A DNA stretch of 56,447 nt from Bradyrhizobium sp. Ai1a-2 (GTDB taxonomy: Bacteria > Pseudomonadota > Alphaproteobacteria > Rhizobiales > Xanthobacteraceae): NCBI RefSeq assembly GCF_000426245.1, contig NZ_AUEZ01000058.1, positions 1 through 56,447 of the forward strand, in the 5' to 3' direction. The notes beneath the pieces are model-generated. The model saw only the letters and a list, made by a program, of their open reading frames with translations. It did no database searches and was not told the DNA's origin. This document shows positions 8,854 to 19,800 of the stretch, one piece after another (position 1 is the first letter of the stretch; every line of letters starts with the position of its first letter). Both the position numbers and the translations under genes were made by a program.

Positions 8854-9792
8854 ATGAGCGGCTGGAGCACTGCAGACATTCCACCCCAGACCGGCCGGAC
8901 TGCCGTGATCACCGGCGCCGCCGGCGGGCTCGGCTATGAGACCGCGCTGGCGCTGGCGGGCGCCGGCGCGACCGTGGTTTTGACCGGCCGCAACGACATC
9001 AAGGGCAGGAACGCGCTCGAACGGATCCGCGCGCAATATCCTGATGCCGACGTCAGCTACGAGACGCTCGATCTCGCCAGCCTTGCCTCGGTCGCCGACT
9101 TCGCCGGCCGCTTCGCCATCAGCCGTCCTTCGCTCGATCTCCTCATCAACAATGCCGGCGTGATGGCGCTGCCGCGACGGCGGACGACGCAGGACGGTTT
9201 CGAGATGCAGCTCGGCAGCAATTATCTCGGCCATTATGCGCTCACCGCGCGCCTGCTGCCGCAGCTTCGCCGCAGCCTCAAGCCCCGGGTAGTCAATCTC
9301 TCGAGCCTGGCGCACCGCTCCGGCGCGATCGATTTCGCCGACCTCCAGTCGGAACGCTCCTATCGTCCGTGGCGCGCCTACAGCCAGTCGAAGCTGGCGA
9401 TGCTGATGTTTGCGCTCGAATTGCAGCGCCGCAGCGATGCCGCCGGCTGGGGCCTGATGAGCAATGCAGCCCATCCCGGCGCTGCGCGAACCGACCTGAT
9501 CCCGAATGGTCCGGGCGCGAAAAGTCTGGCCGGGCGCTTCGGCCAATTGCTCCTACCCTATATCAGCCACTCCGCCGCTGCCGGCGCATTGCCGACGTTA
9601 TTTGCCGCCACCTCGCCGGACGCCAGGCCCGGCGGCTACTATGGCCCGGACTGGCTCCACGAGTTGAAGGGGCCGCCGGTGGAAGCGAAGATCATGCCGC
9701 AGGCGAGGGATGCCACGGTCGCGGCGATGCTGTGGGAGGTCTCGGCGACGCTGACCGGCGCCTCCTTCGACCAGGTCGCGGCCGCCGCCTGA
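8854..9792 (+). CDS. Short-chain dehydrogenase/reductase
   Basis: A 312-residue SDR. It has the nucleotide-binding motif TGAAGGLG (residues 20-27), NNAG around 100, a catalytic serine in NLSSLAHRS and the YSQSK catalytic pair (YxxxK). The extended spacing and the SSLAHR segment are like the retinol-dehydrogenase / protochlorophyllide-reductase-type SDRs. The substrate cannot be told. AGGAG lies 8 bases before the ATG. It is divergent from a TetR gene with a shared palindrome, so it is probably induced by the ligand of that regulator. Confidence 0.9.
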   Translation: MSGWSTADIPPQTGRTAVITGAAGGLGYETALALAGAGATVVLTGRNDIKGRNALERIRAQYPDADVSYETLDLASLASVADFAGRFAISRPSLDLLINNAGVMALPRRRTTQDGFEMQLGSNYLGHYALTARLLPQLRRSLKPRVVNLSSLAHRSGAIDFADLQSERSYRPWRAYSQSKLAMLMFALELQRRSDAAGWGLMSNAAHPGAARTDLIPNGPGAKSLAGRFGQLLLPYISHSAAAGALPTLFAATSPDARPGGYYGPDWLHELKGPPVEAKIMPQARDATVAAMLWEVSATLTGASFDQVAAAA

Positions 9793-9950
9793 ACTCCGTT
9801 TCCGCGCCGGTTGCGGCAGATTTCCGGGGCCGACGCCGGCGCATCGCCCCGGAAATGACGAGGACGCCCACGGAATCGCCCTAAATTTCAACACTTTTTC
9901 GGTAGCCCCTTCCTTCGATAGATTCCTCGCGGATCAGAACAAGAGGCAGC

Positions 9951-11240
<1,290 letters not shown>

Positions 11241-11308
11241 CAGGGGTTTTGCAAAGGGCAGCGCGGGCACATATGGGAACCGGTTTCCGTCCAGGAGCTT
11301 CTTTCCGC

Positions 11309-11743
11309 ATGATGCCGCCCGCCCCGCTCAAACTGATCGCACTCGACGCCGACGATCTCGCGGTGATCTCGACCCATGTGCAGGATGCCAGGGTGCAGGC
11401 CTCCGACATCGTCTGGCGGCAGGGCGAGAAGCGGCTCGTGGTCGGCATGTCCAGGCTGGACTGGGAGCAGACGCTGTCGGGCGAAACCGCCTCGCGCCGC
11501 CTGATCGCGGCGTTGCGCTTCGATCGTGTGCTTGCCTGCAAATCGCGCAAAATCGACCTGGAGGCGCCGGACGCCACCCTGGAACTGCTCGGCATCGAGT
11601 TTCACCAGGGCGCCGCCCCCGGCGGCAGCGCGCTGCTCCTGTTCAGCCAGGGCGCCACGCTCCGGCTCGACGTCGAATGCCTGGAATGCGAATTGACCGA
11701 CCTCGGCCCCGACGACCTCGGCACCGCCCCGGCGGCCGAGTGA
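11309..11743 (+). CDS. DUF2948 family protein
   Basis: A 144-residue protein that resembles the DUF2948 family usually found between murA and hisD in alphaproteobacteria: LKLIALDADDLAVISTHVQDARV at the N-terminus and LECELTDLGPDDLG near the end. No activity is known to me. I chose the ATG at 11309 with AGGAG 12 bases upstream; the frame from 11249 would add an unconserved basic leader. It lies 68 bases after murA and is probably co-transcribed. Confidence 0.8.
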   Translation: MMPPAPLKLIALDADDLAVISTHVQDARVQASDIVWRQGEKRLVVGMSRLDWEQTLSGETASRRLIAALRFDRVLACKSRKIDLEAPDATLELLGIEFHQGAAPGGSALLLFSQGATLRLDVECLECELTDLGPDDLGTAPAAE

Positions 11744-11771
11744 TCCCGCGTCGTCCCCCCGGGAAAGTCCC

Positions 11772-11852
11772 GTAGGGTGGGCAAAGCGCAGCGTGCCCAC
11801 CATTCCGAGCACGCCGTTAGATGGTGGGCACGCTGCGCTTTGCCCACCCTAC
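11772..11852. repeat. Palindromic intergenic repeat of a third family
   Basis: GTAGGGTGGGCAAAGCGCAG at the left is mirrored by CTGCGCTTTGCCCACCCTAC at the right, with a second pair GTGCCCACCAT / ATGGTGGGCAC inside. It forms an almost perfect stem of about 30 base pairs between DUF2948 and hisD. Confidence 0.9.
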
Positions 11853-11945
11853 AGCCCCGGCGCCTTTGTCGGCCATCGAGGGTTGACGGCCCCTATTGGC
11901 CGCGCCATTGAGCAGGGACCCTGAATCCAAATTCAAGAACGCCCC

Positions 11946-13241
11946 ATGCCCCTCCGCCTGGACCGAAGCAGCGCCGATTTCGAGCAGCGCTTTGCCGCCT
12001 TCCTTGCCGCCAAGCGCGAGGTTTCGGCCGATGTCGAGCGCGCGACGCGGGCGATCGTCGACGACGTGGTGGCGCGGGGCGATGCCGCGCTGATCGAGGC
12101 GACGCGGAAGTTCGACCGGCTCGAGCTCGATGCCTCCAGCTTGCGCGTCACCGCAGCCGAGATCGATGCGGCGGTGAAGGCCTGCGATGCCGCCACGGTC
12201 GAGGCGCTCAAGTTCGCTCGCGACCGCATCGAGACTTTCCATCAGCGCCAGCTGCCGAAGGACGAGCGATTCACCGATCCGCTCGGCGTCGAGCTCGGCT
12301 GGCGCTGGAGCGCGGTCGAGGCGGTCGGGCTCTATGTCCCCGGCGGCACTGCGGCCTATCCGTCCTCGGTGCTGATGAATGCGGTGCCGGCCAAGGTCGC
12401 CGGCGTGCCGCGCGTGGTGATGGTGGTGCCGGCGCCGGACGGCAAGCTCGACCCGCTGGTGCTGGCGGCCGCCCAGCTCGGCGGCGTCTCCGAAATCTAT
12501 CGCGTCGGCGGCGCGCAGGCGGTCGCGGCGCTCGCCTATGGCACGGCCACGATCGCACCGGTCGCCAAGATCGTCGGCCCCGGCAATGCCTATGTCGCCG
12601 CCGCAAAGCGGCTGGTGTTCGGCAAGGTCGGCATCGACATGATCGCGGGTCCTTCCGAAGTGCTTGTCATCGCCGACGACACCGGCAATGCCGACTGGAT
12701 CGCCGCGGATCTGCTGGCGCAGGCCGAGCATGATGCGAGCGCGCAATCGATCCTGATCACCGACTCTGCGCGGCTCGCCACCGATGTCGAACGCGCAGTG
12801 GACGCACAGCTTGCGACATTGCCGCGCGCAGAAATCGCGCGCGCGTCCTGGAATGATTTCGGCGCGATCATCCTGGTGAAAAAGCTCGACGATGCTGTGC
12901 CGCTCGCGAATGCGATCGCCGCCGAACATCTGGAGGTCATGACGGCCGACGCCGAGGCCTTCGCGGCAAAGGTCCGCAACGCCGGCGCGATCTTCATAGG
13001 CGCCCATACGCCGGAAGCGATCGGCGATTACGTCGGCGGCTCCAACCATGTGCTGCCGACCGCACGCTCGGCGCGTTTCTCCTCCGGCCTCGGCGTACTC
13101 GACTTCATGAAGCGGACTTCGATCCTGAAATGCGGCCCCGACCAGTTGCGCGCGCTGGGGCCGGCCGCGATGACGCTCGGCAAGGCCGAGGGGCTGGACG
13201 CCCATTCCCGTTCTGTCGGATTGCGCCTCAACCTCTCATGA
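11946..13241 (+). CDS. hisD: Histidinol dehydrogenase
   Basis: A 431-residue zinc enzyme of the last two steps of histidine synthesis (histidinol to histidine with two NAD). Signatures visible are VPGGTAAYPSS, GPGNAYVAAAKR, the conserved catalytic Glu-His pair in AEHLEVMT, and GGSNHVLPT near the C-terminus. Length is normal. Its stop codon overlaps the start of the UPF0262 gene by four bases (ATGA), indicating translational coupling. Confidence 0.97.
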   Translation: MPLRLDRSSADFEQRFAAFLAAKREVSADVERATRAIVDDVVARGDAALIEATRKFDRLELDASSLRVTAAEIDAAVKACDAATVEALKFARDRIETFHQRQLPKDERFTDPLGVELGWRWSAVEAVGLYVPGGTAAYPSSVLMNAVPAKVAGVPRVVMVVPAPDGKLDPLVLAAAQLGGVSEIYRVGGAQAVAALAYGTATIAPVAKIVGPGNAYVAAAKRLVFGKVGIDMIAGPSEVLVIADDTGNADWIAADLLAQAEHDASAQSILITDSARLATDVERAVDAQLATLPRAEIARASWNDFGAIILVKKLDDAVPLANAIAAEHLEVMTADAEAFAAKVRNAGAIFIGAHTPEAIGDYVGGSNHVLPTARSARFSSGLGVLDFMKRTSILKCGPDQLRALGPAAMTLGKAEGLDAHSRSVGLRLNLS

Positions 13242-13741
13242 ACAAGCCGCCTACTGAGGAGGATCCCAGCAATCGCATCGTCGCGGTGACGCTCGACGAG
13301 GAATCGATCGGGCGTTCCGGGCCTGATATCGAGCATGAGCGCGCGATCGCGATCTATGACCTGATCGAACAGAACCTGTTCGCGCCGACCGGTACGCAGC
13401 CCGGGCCGTACACGCTGCATCTCGCGATCACCGGCAACCGGCTGATGTTCGACATCCGGCGCGAGGACGGCACGCCGGTGGTGGCGCATCTGCTGTCGCT
13501 GACGCCGTTCCGCCGGATCGTGAAGGATTATTTCATGATCTGCGACAGCTATTATCAGGCGATCCGGACGGCGACGCCGGACAAGATCGAGGCCATCGAC
13601 ATGGGCCGCCGCGGTATCCATGACGAGGGCTCGCGCACGCTGCAGGAACGCCTGAAAGGCAAGGTGCGGGTCGATTTCGAGACCGCGCGGCGGCTGTTCA
13701 CGCTGATCTGCGTCCTCCACTGGAAGGGGCAGGACGCATGA
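13238..13741 (+). CDS. UPF0262 family protein
   Basis: A 167-residue protein of the UPF0262 family, recognisable from the core IRREDGTPVVAHLLSLTPFRR and the end TARRLFTLICVLHW. Function unknown. It is found next to hisD across alphaproteobacteria. The ATG at 13238 overlaps the hisD stop (ATGA), which fixes the start. Confidence 0.9.
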   Translation: MNKPPTEEDPSNRIVAVTLDEESIGRSGPDIEHERAIAIYDLIEQNLFAPTGTQPGPYTLHLAITGNRLMFDIRREDGTPVVAHLLSLTPFRRIVKDYFMICDSYYQAIRTATPDKIEAIDMGRRGIHDEGSRTLQERLKGKVRVDFETARRLFTLICVLHWKGQDA

Positions 13742-13776
13742 GGCGCGCGCGGCCGCAATCGAACAAAGCCTGACGC

Positions 13777-14241
13777 ATGGGGGCGCCGCCCGCGCGCAAT
13801 CCGCAGGCCGTGCTGTTCGCATGCGGCCAGAACAGCGTACGCTCGCCGATGGCTGCGAGTCTGTTGCAGCAGATGTTCCCGCAAGGGCTTTATGTGCGCT
13901 CGGCAGGCGTGAAGAAGGGCGAGCTCGATCCGTTCGCGGTCGCCGTGATGGCCGAGCTCGGCCAGGATATCTCCTCCCACAAGCCGATCACCTTCGACGA
14001 GCTCGAGGATTGGGAAGGGCTCAATTTCGACCTCATCGTCACGCTGTCGCCTGAAGCTCACCACAAGGCGCTGGAATTGACCCGCACGCTTGCTGCCGAC
14101 GTCGAATATTGGCCGACCCACGACCCGACCGGCACCGAGGGCAACCGCGAGCAGAAACTGCAGGCCTACCGCGAAGTCTGCGACACTCTCCTGATCCGCA
14201 TCCGCCGCCGTTTTGCCAGAGCCGGCGCCACGAGCGAGTAG
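13777..14241 (+). CDS. Low-molecular-weight phosphotyrosine phosphatase-like protein
   Basis: A 154-residue protein of the LMW-PTP / arsenate reductase fold. The P-loop nucleophile motif C(X)5R is present as CGQNSVR near residue 16, followed by SPMAASL. The general-acid segment is THDPTGTEG. Members either dephosphorylate tyrosine or reduce arsenate; the context with hisD and UPF0262 is a housekeeping one rather than an ars operon. It starts 35 bases after the UPF0262 stop. Confidence 0.88.
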   Translation: MGAPPARNPQAVLFACGQNSVRSPMAASLLQQMFPQGLYVRSAGVKKGELDPFAVAVMAELGQDISSHKPITFDELEDWEGLNFDLIVTLSPEAHHKALELTRTLAADVEYWPTHDPTGTEGNREQKLQAYREVCDTLLIRIRRRFARAGATSE

Positions 14242-14529
14242 CTTCCGGCAATTGCCCCGCCATTCCCCGCTTGCTCCCGCCTCTCCCTGCAAGGGAGAGG
14301 CCGGATTGCATCGCTGGATACAATCCGGGTGAGGGTCCCCGGTCTCTCGAGGGACCACCGCGGAGACACCCCCCCTTGTCGCTTCCCTGACAAAGAGCTG
14401 TGCTTATGGGCGGTATGTCCTCCTGCCGGAAATGATTCGCATCCGGGTTCCACGGTTGTGAAAGAAGGCCCCTTCCGATAGGTTCCGCGCGCGTCTACCC
14501 ACCCAATCTCGCTCTTCCCAAGAACCTGC
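14242..14529. repeat. Intergenic cluster of short hairpins
   Basis: Three successive inverted repeats are visible: CCTCTCCCTGCAAGGGAGAGG (14280-14300), CCGGATTG / CAATCCGG (14301-14328) and GGTCCC / GGGACC (14335-14357). In some relatives infA lies before maf; I see no infA-like frame here. Confidence 0.65.
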
Positions 14530-15162
14530 ATGCTTGGCCGTCCCAAACTCGTTCTTGCTTCCGGCTCGCCGCGGCGGCTGGCACTGCTCAATCAGGCCGG
14601 CATTGAGCCCGACGCGCTGCGTCCGGCCGATGTCGACGAGACCCCGCGGCGGGGCGAGCTGCCGCGCGCCTGCGCCAATCGCCTGGCGCGGGCCAAGGCC
14701 GAAGCGGCGCTGAAATCGGTGCAGCTCGATGAGGACATCCGCGGCTCCTTCATCCTGGCCGCCGACACCGTGGTCGCGGTCGGCCGCCGCATCCTGCCGA
14801 AGGCCGAGCTGGTCGACGAGGCCGCGCAGTGCCTGCGGCTGCTGTCGGGCCGCAACCACCGCGTCTACACCGCAATCTGCCTGGTGACCCCGCGCGAGGC
14901 GTTCCGCCAGCGCCTGGTCGAAACCCGCGTGCGTTTCAAGCGTTTGAGCGAGGATGACATCCAGGCCTATATCGGTTCGGGCGAATGGCGCAGCAAAGCC
15001 GGCGGCTATGCCGTGCAGGGCATTGCCGGCTCGTTCGTGGTCAAGATGGTCGGTTCCTACAGCAATGTCGTGGGACTGCCGCTTTATGAAACGGTCACGC
15101 TGCTCGGCGGCGAGGGTTTTCCGATCCGATACGGCTGGCTGAACACCGCTACGGTGGGCTGA
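14530..15162 (+). CDS. maf: Maf-like nucleoside triphosphate pyrophosphatase
   Basis: A 210-residue Maf family protein. It begins with LVLASGSPRRLALL, the family signature, and has DEDIRG-SFILAADTVV, the conserved D-T-V segment, and SGEWRSKAGGYAVQG later. Maf proteins hydrolyse non-canonical or methylated nucleoside triphosphates and are linked to septum formation. The stop TGA is directly followed by the ATG of yacG, so the two are coupled. Confidence 0.93.
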   Translation: MLGRPKLVLASGSPRRLALLNQAGIEPDALRPADVDETPRRGELPRACANRLARAKAEAALKSVQLDEDIRGSFILAADTVVAVGRRILPKAELVDEAAQCLRLLSGRNHRVYTAICLVTPREAFRQRLVETRVRFKRLSEDDIQAYIGSGEWRSKAGGYAVQGIAGSFVVKMVGSYSNVVGLPLYETVTLLGGEGFPIRYGWLNTATVG

Positions 15163-15405
15163 ATGCCGGAACAACGAAGACAGGCGGGCGCCGCACAGGC
15201 GGCTGCGAAGGCGGAGAAACCGTCCAAGAAACCGTCCAAGAAATCGTCCGAGAAACCGTCCAGGTCGTGCCCGATCTGCGGCAAGCCGGCCGAGCACGCC
15301 TTCCGCCCCTTCTGTTCCGCCCGCTGCCGCGACGTCGACCTCAACCGCTGGCTTTCCGGCACCTACATCGTCCCCGGCCGCGACGACGAGGCCGAAGAGG
15401 AATAG
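15163..15405 (+). CDS. yacG: DNA gyrase inhibitor YacG
   Basis: An 80-residue zinc protein. CPICG and FCSARCRDVDLNRWLSG supply the four cysteines of the YacG zinc site, followed by the usual acidic tail. YacG binds GyrB and inhibits gyrase. Upstream of the zinc motif is an unusual lysine-rich low-complexity linker made of repeats of KPSKKPSKKSSEKPS, lengthening the protein. The ATG directly abuts the maf stop. Confidence 0.93.
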   Translation: MPEQRRQAGAAQAAAKAEKPSKKPSKKSSEKPSRSCPICGKPAEHAFRPFCSARCRDVDLNRWLSGTYIVPGRDDEAEEE

Positions 15406-15442
15406 TTAATATTGTCAATAAGTTGGGGATAACGCGGCACGG

Positions 15443-15466
15443 CCCCGCTGGCTTCGCGAAGCGGGC
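15443..15466. terminator. Hairpin behind maf-yacG
   Basis: Inverted repeat CCCGCT / AGCGGG with an inner palindrome GCTTCGCGAAGC. No clear T run follows. It may end the yacG transcript before tRNA-Phe. Confidence 0.45.
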
Positions 15467-15566
15467 CGCCACTGGCGTAGCCAAAGGCGAAGCCGGGTAG
15501 ACATCGCCCCTCCACCCCACTATAACCCGCCCGCTCGCTCGGCCTTTTCCGGCCCTCATGCGACCT

Positions 15567-15642
15567 GCCCAGGTAGCTCAGTTGGTAGAGCATGCGACTG
15601 AAAATCGCAGTGTCGGTGGTTCGATTCCGCCCCTGGGCACCA
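15567..15642 (+). tRNA. tRNA-Phe (GAA)
   Basis: A 76-base cloverleaf GCCCAGGTAGCTCAG ... CCTGGGCACCA with encoded CCA (15640-15642). The anticodon arm TGCGA-CTGAAAA-TCGCA gives GAA, phenylalanine. All genes to its right are accessory, so its 3' end is the probable integration point of the island. Confidence 0.97.
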
Positions 15643-15690
15643 CGCTTCTGTAGCGCGACCCATAAGTTGGGACTCCCGCCAGCTTTGTGA

Positions 15691-16419
15691 AACTGGCTGT
15701 GCTATTCTCGAGGTCAGCCTAGTGAAGGGTCCTCTATCCTCGTCAACCGCGCGGCGCCTTCTGGCCGCCGCAGATTCACCATCGGGCATGAGCTGGGGCA
15801 CTTCTTGATTGTGTCTCACAAGCCGGTCGAAGCCGGCAAATTCCTTTGCTCGCGGGCCGACATGGCCAAGTGGTCGACTGACCAGGGCGACCGCTACGCG
15901 CGCATGGAGGCGGAGGCGAACGAATTCTCCGGTCTCCTGCTGATCCCGCCGCCCGCATTGCGGAAGTTCATCCCGAAGGGTGATCCGACGCTCGCACACA
16001 TTCCTCTGGTCGCGAAACATTTCGATGTCAGCAAGGAGGCGGCTGCCCGCGCGTACGCGCGGTATCACCCCGAGCAACTGGCCATTGTGGTAATCAAGGA
16101 CGGCATCGTCCGGCGCGCCCATAAGGGACCGACGTTCCCGTGGATTTCAGCCGCCTATGGCAAGCCCGTGCCGAAGGCGTCTAGCTTCTATGCGAAGGAC
16201 CTGCACCAGCGCGCGGCCAGTGAGTTGTCATCGATCATTCCCGAGCATTGGGTCGACCTCAAGCAAGGGCAAAGAGCAGAGCTCTTCGAGCAGGTGTATC
16301 CTCAGCAAGAGGGATATGCGCTGCTGATGCTCTGGCTCGAGATCGAGGAGGCCGAAGAGGTGGACGACGACCGGACGTCGGCGCAGCGCTTCAGAGATCA
16401 GCGGGCGCGCTGGCGCTAG
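15691..16419 (+). pseudogene. ImmA/IrrE-type metallopeptidase lacking its N-terminus
   Basis: The open frame after the TGA at 15688 reads RRRFTIGHELGHFL, the zinc-binding HExxH at 15787-15801, then MEAEANEFSGLLLIPP, a second family motif, and a long C-terminal extension. In this frame no ATG, GTG or TTG occurs before the HExxH; the first is a TTG at 15805, already past the active site. The family normally has 60-100 residues before HExxH. Here only 38 codons remain, beginning 49 bases after tRNA-Phe. ImmA/IrrE peptidases cleave phage-type repressors to switch on mobile elements. This one appears cut by a deletion at the island end. Confidence 0.75.
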
Positions 16420-16896
16420 TCGTATAATCGCATTTGCGATTATGTGAGCCGCTTTTGTACTTACCTAACGTCGATCCAAGGCGGCGAGGACGGTTTTGGA
16501 GGTTAACGACAGCCGAGGATTGGCAATGGTTGATCCTGCAGGCCACAAAGCGCGCCTTGGAACGCATTGGCGTTCTTAGGGGCATCTGTTGCGGGTCCTC
16601 GCAGTTGCTCCTGTTTTATGGAAGCAATGCGCTCTCACCGATCGCGAGATGCTCTCTGCTAAAAAGCCGAGCGGATGACGATCATACTGGAGCCCGGACG
16701 TGGCTCTGCGTGACAAGTCCACCCGTCGGGCCGATACCGATTCCGACGACCTCCATTGCTGCGTCTCTGGGGCGGCCTGGCTATCTTCGGCGCATGGTCC
16801 CCTGTGTCGAGGCCCCGCACGCCATCGCCAACATACTAGCACACACGGCGGTATTGAGATTCACGAGCCGCGGTAGCTCGGATTGCGAGCGTCTCG
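16420..16896. other. Gap with no supported gene
   Basis: A frame 16434-16913 is open but overlaps the start of the kinase-helicase gene and shows no known motif. I see no repeat or tRNA remnant here. The promoter of the following operon should lie in this stretch. Confidence 0.4.
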
Positions 16897-19800
16897 ATGC
16901 GCGAACCGGTTAGCGTTGGATGGACTGCTTTAGTAGTCTTGATTTTTCCGATTGTCCGCCGTGTATTGTACAGCCTTGGGTTTCTCCCCGAAGAGTTGGT
17001 GTGCAGAGAAGATCAATTGACCTTGAGCTTTCCTAATGTGGACGGTTACGCAATCCTCAGGCAACCGCCCGCAACGGGGCGGACAGCTCGGGTGTACCGA
17101 GCCGTTTCGTTGGAAAGTGGAGCTCCTGCAGCCATCAAGATGTTGTCGGCGTCCGTAGAACCATCGACGTTTCTCGACGAAGCGTTCAAACGAGAAACGA
17201 CGGCGCTCGGGGAGCTGATGCATCCTCATATCGTCAAGATGTTCTCATCCGGCACGGCCGGCACCGGTGAGAAATTCATTGTGCTCGAGTGGATGGAATC
17301 CGATCTACTGAAATGGAAGGAGCGAAATTCAGGATTCGAGTGGGGTAGCTTCTGGGAGACAATCGGACGTCCACTAACGGCGGCTACCGCCTATGCCCAT
17401 TCCCGAAACATCGTTCATCGAGACCTGGCGCCCCGCAATATCCTCTTCAGCGACGATGGTACCCCAAAAGTCGCCGACTTCGGCGTTTCCAAGCTACGTC
17501 GTTTCCTTCGTAGTGAACGGACGCTCCGGGAGTTCGTAAGTCCACCGTTCACTCCGAAGGAGTCGGACGACGGTTCTGGAAGCTTCACGCGCGACGTCTT
17601 TGCGCTCGCAACTTTGTTCGTTTGGGCTGCTGCGCCTCGCCCGCTTGCTACCTATGAAGACGTGGGGCGATTCGCTTCCGCGACCGATGCATTCGAGGGT
17701 AGTTTGCGCCAGTGCCTGCTGTCGGCCTTAAGCGACGATCCGGACGAGCGGCCGGCCACCGCGGAACAACTGTTGCAGCAGATCGAGCGCCTCCGTAGCA
17801 GTGTAAGCAGCAGGAAGCGCTCGGCGTTGAGTTGCCAACTGAGCCTACACGAGCAAAAGGCGGATGCCATAGCGCGAGCGTTCGGCCTGAGTGACCGACG
17901 TGACGTCGAAGACGCTATATTGGACGACTTGAACGCAGTTTGCGGTTTGAAGCCAATGCCGCCATTGCCGACTGCAGCTTCGGAAGATCGAGACGAATTG
18001 CTCGATAATCTGCAACTGCTCGGCCTGACGTTCAGCTATCACGCTCGGGTGGATGTGCGCGGGCAGGATAGACTGGTCATCTTAGGTGCGCGAGAAACGC
18101 CAAGTGGTCTGCTCGATCGGCAGCGCGAAAGCGCCCTGGTCGTACCAATAGACTTCCGATTTGCTCCACGTGGCCGCCAGGCAGATCGGCAGGCGGTTGC
18201 CGAGCTTCAGCATATGCTGTCGGATCACCTGGCAAGTCTGGACCAAGCTTCGGAAGACGATATCGAGACGCGTCTTTTCGACATGTGGTCGCGAATCCTC
18301 CAGGCCAAGCAAGATGTGGAGGCATCACGCGAGCGACCGATTCACTACGTGCGCTTCAGTTTGGACGGGCAAAGAGTAGCCTTCAAGACCTACGGTCCGA
18401 TACCCGCTGAAGTGATGCATGAGCCTCGTCAAGTCCGTCTAAACGACGGCTCATTTCTGACGGGGCATGTCGAGGCCGTGCAAGGAGACGAGGTCACGTT
18501 CTACGTAAGTGCGGGCGACGTCGGTCAACTGCGGCCGACGGGGGATATCGTGTTCAGCGTGTACGCGTCGAGTGAAGCTCTTCGTCGTCAACAACGAGCG
18601 CTGGACGCCTTTCGTCAAAAAAACGTCGCTCTCCCGCGACTTGCGAGTGTTCTTACCGAGCCCGAGATCGCCCAGCAACCCGAGGACGTTTCGATCGCAA
18701 AGTTCTTCCAAGAAAACCTCGACGCGGACAAGAAGAAGGCGATCCAAACGGTAATTGGAGCTCCGGAAGTGGTCCTGCTCAAAGGGCCTCCGGGAACTGG
18801 TAAGACCACCTTCATTGCCGAGCTTATCTTGCAGATATTGGAGCGATCGTCCGACGCTCGGATATTGCTTTGCTCGCAGACCAACGTCGCAATCGACAAC
18901 GCCATCGAGCGCCTCACTGAGCTAAGCCCTTTGGCGTCCCGATCCATTGAGGTCGTCCGGTTGGGAAACAATGACGAAAAAATCGCCGTATCTGTGGAGC
19001 CGTTTCGGTTGACGAGCCGGCTCCAGGCTTGGACGAAGGAGGTTACGGCGCGTGTCGACAGTTACATTCAGAATGAAGCGTCGCGGCTCAATCTCGATCA
19101 TCGAAACGTAGCAATCGGTATCCTGCTGGAGAAGTTGCTCGCAACACACCAGGAGCTCTCGCAGCTCAACGAGCGACTGCGAGAGGAAGAGCAATCGCTG
19201 GAACGTATGAGGGGGCGGGGCGCTACCGAGATCGAGGATCAACGGATTGACCTTGACGTGGCTGGCAGCGTGAATGCGCGACGGTTGGAGATCGCTCGGA
19301 TCCGCGACTTGATCCGGCAGACGAACGAGCTTCACAATTTGACCAAGCAACAATTGACGGGGCTGGGCGGGGAAGCAGAGGAGCTTGCTACGGCGCCCCC
19401 CACTTACCTGAAGGATTTCGTCGATCTCTATTTCGACGGCCCCGGTGACGTCGAACACCTGAAGTCGCTGATGAACCTAGGCGCGGATTGGACTGCCCGC
19501 TTCGGCAGGCAGGATCATTTCGAAGCGCCATTTCTTTCTATGGCCGATGTCGTCGCTGGCACCTGCGTCGGAATAGTCGGACCGAGGTCTGCCGCCGATC
19601 TCGCATTCGATCTCTGTATCGTAGACGAAGCCTCAAAGGCCACGGCGACCGAAGTGCTCGTCCCTCTGTCGAGGGCCAAAAAATGGCTGCTAGTCGGAGA
19701 TAGCAAGCAATTGCCTCCCTTTCAGGACGAAGCGCTGCGAGACAAGGAAATACTTGAGCGCTACGACCTTCGCCGCGAAGACGTTGCCGAATCTCTGTTC

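Noticed and set aside
11817..13205. 462-residue frame opposite hisD
   Set aside because: Antisense shadow of a certain gene.
16434..16913. 159-residue frame before the kinase-helicase gene
   Set aside because: No recognisable domain and it overlaps the start of a clear gene.
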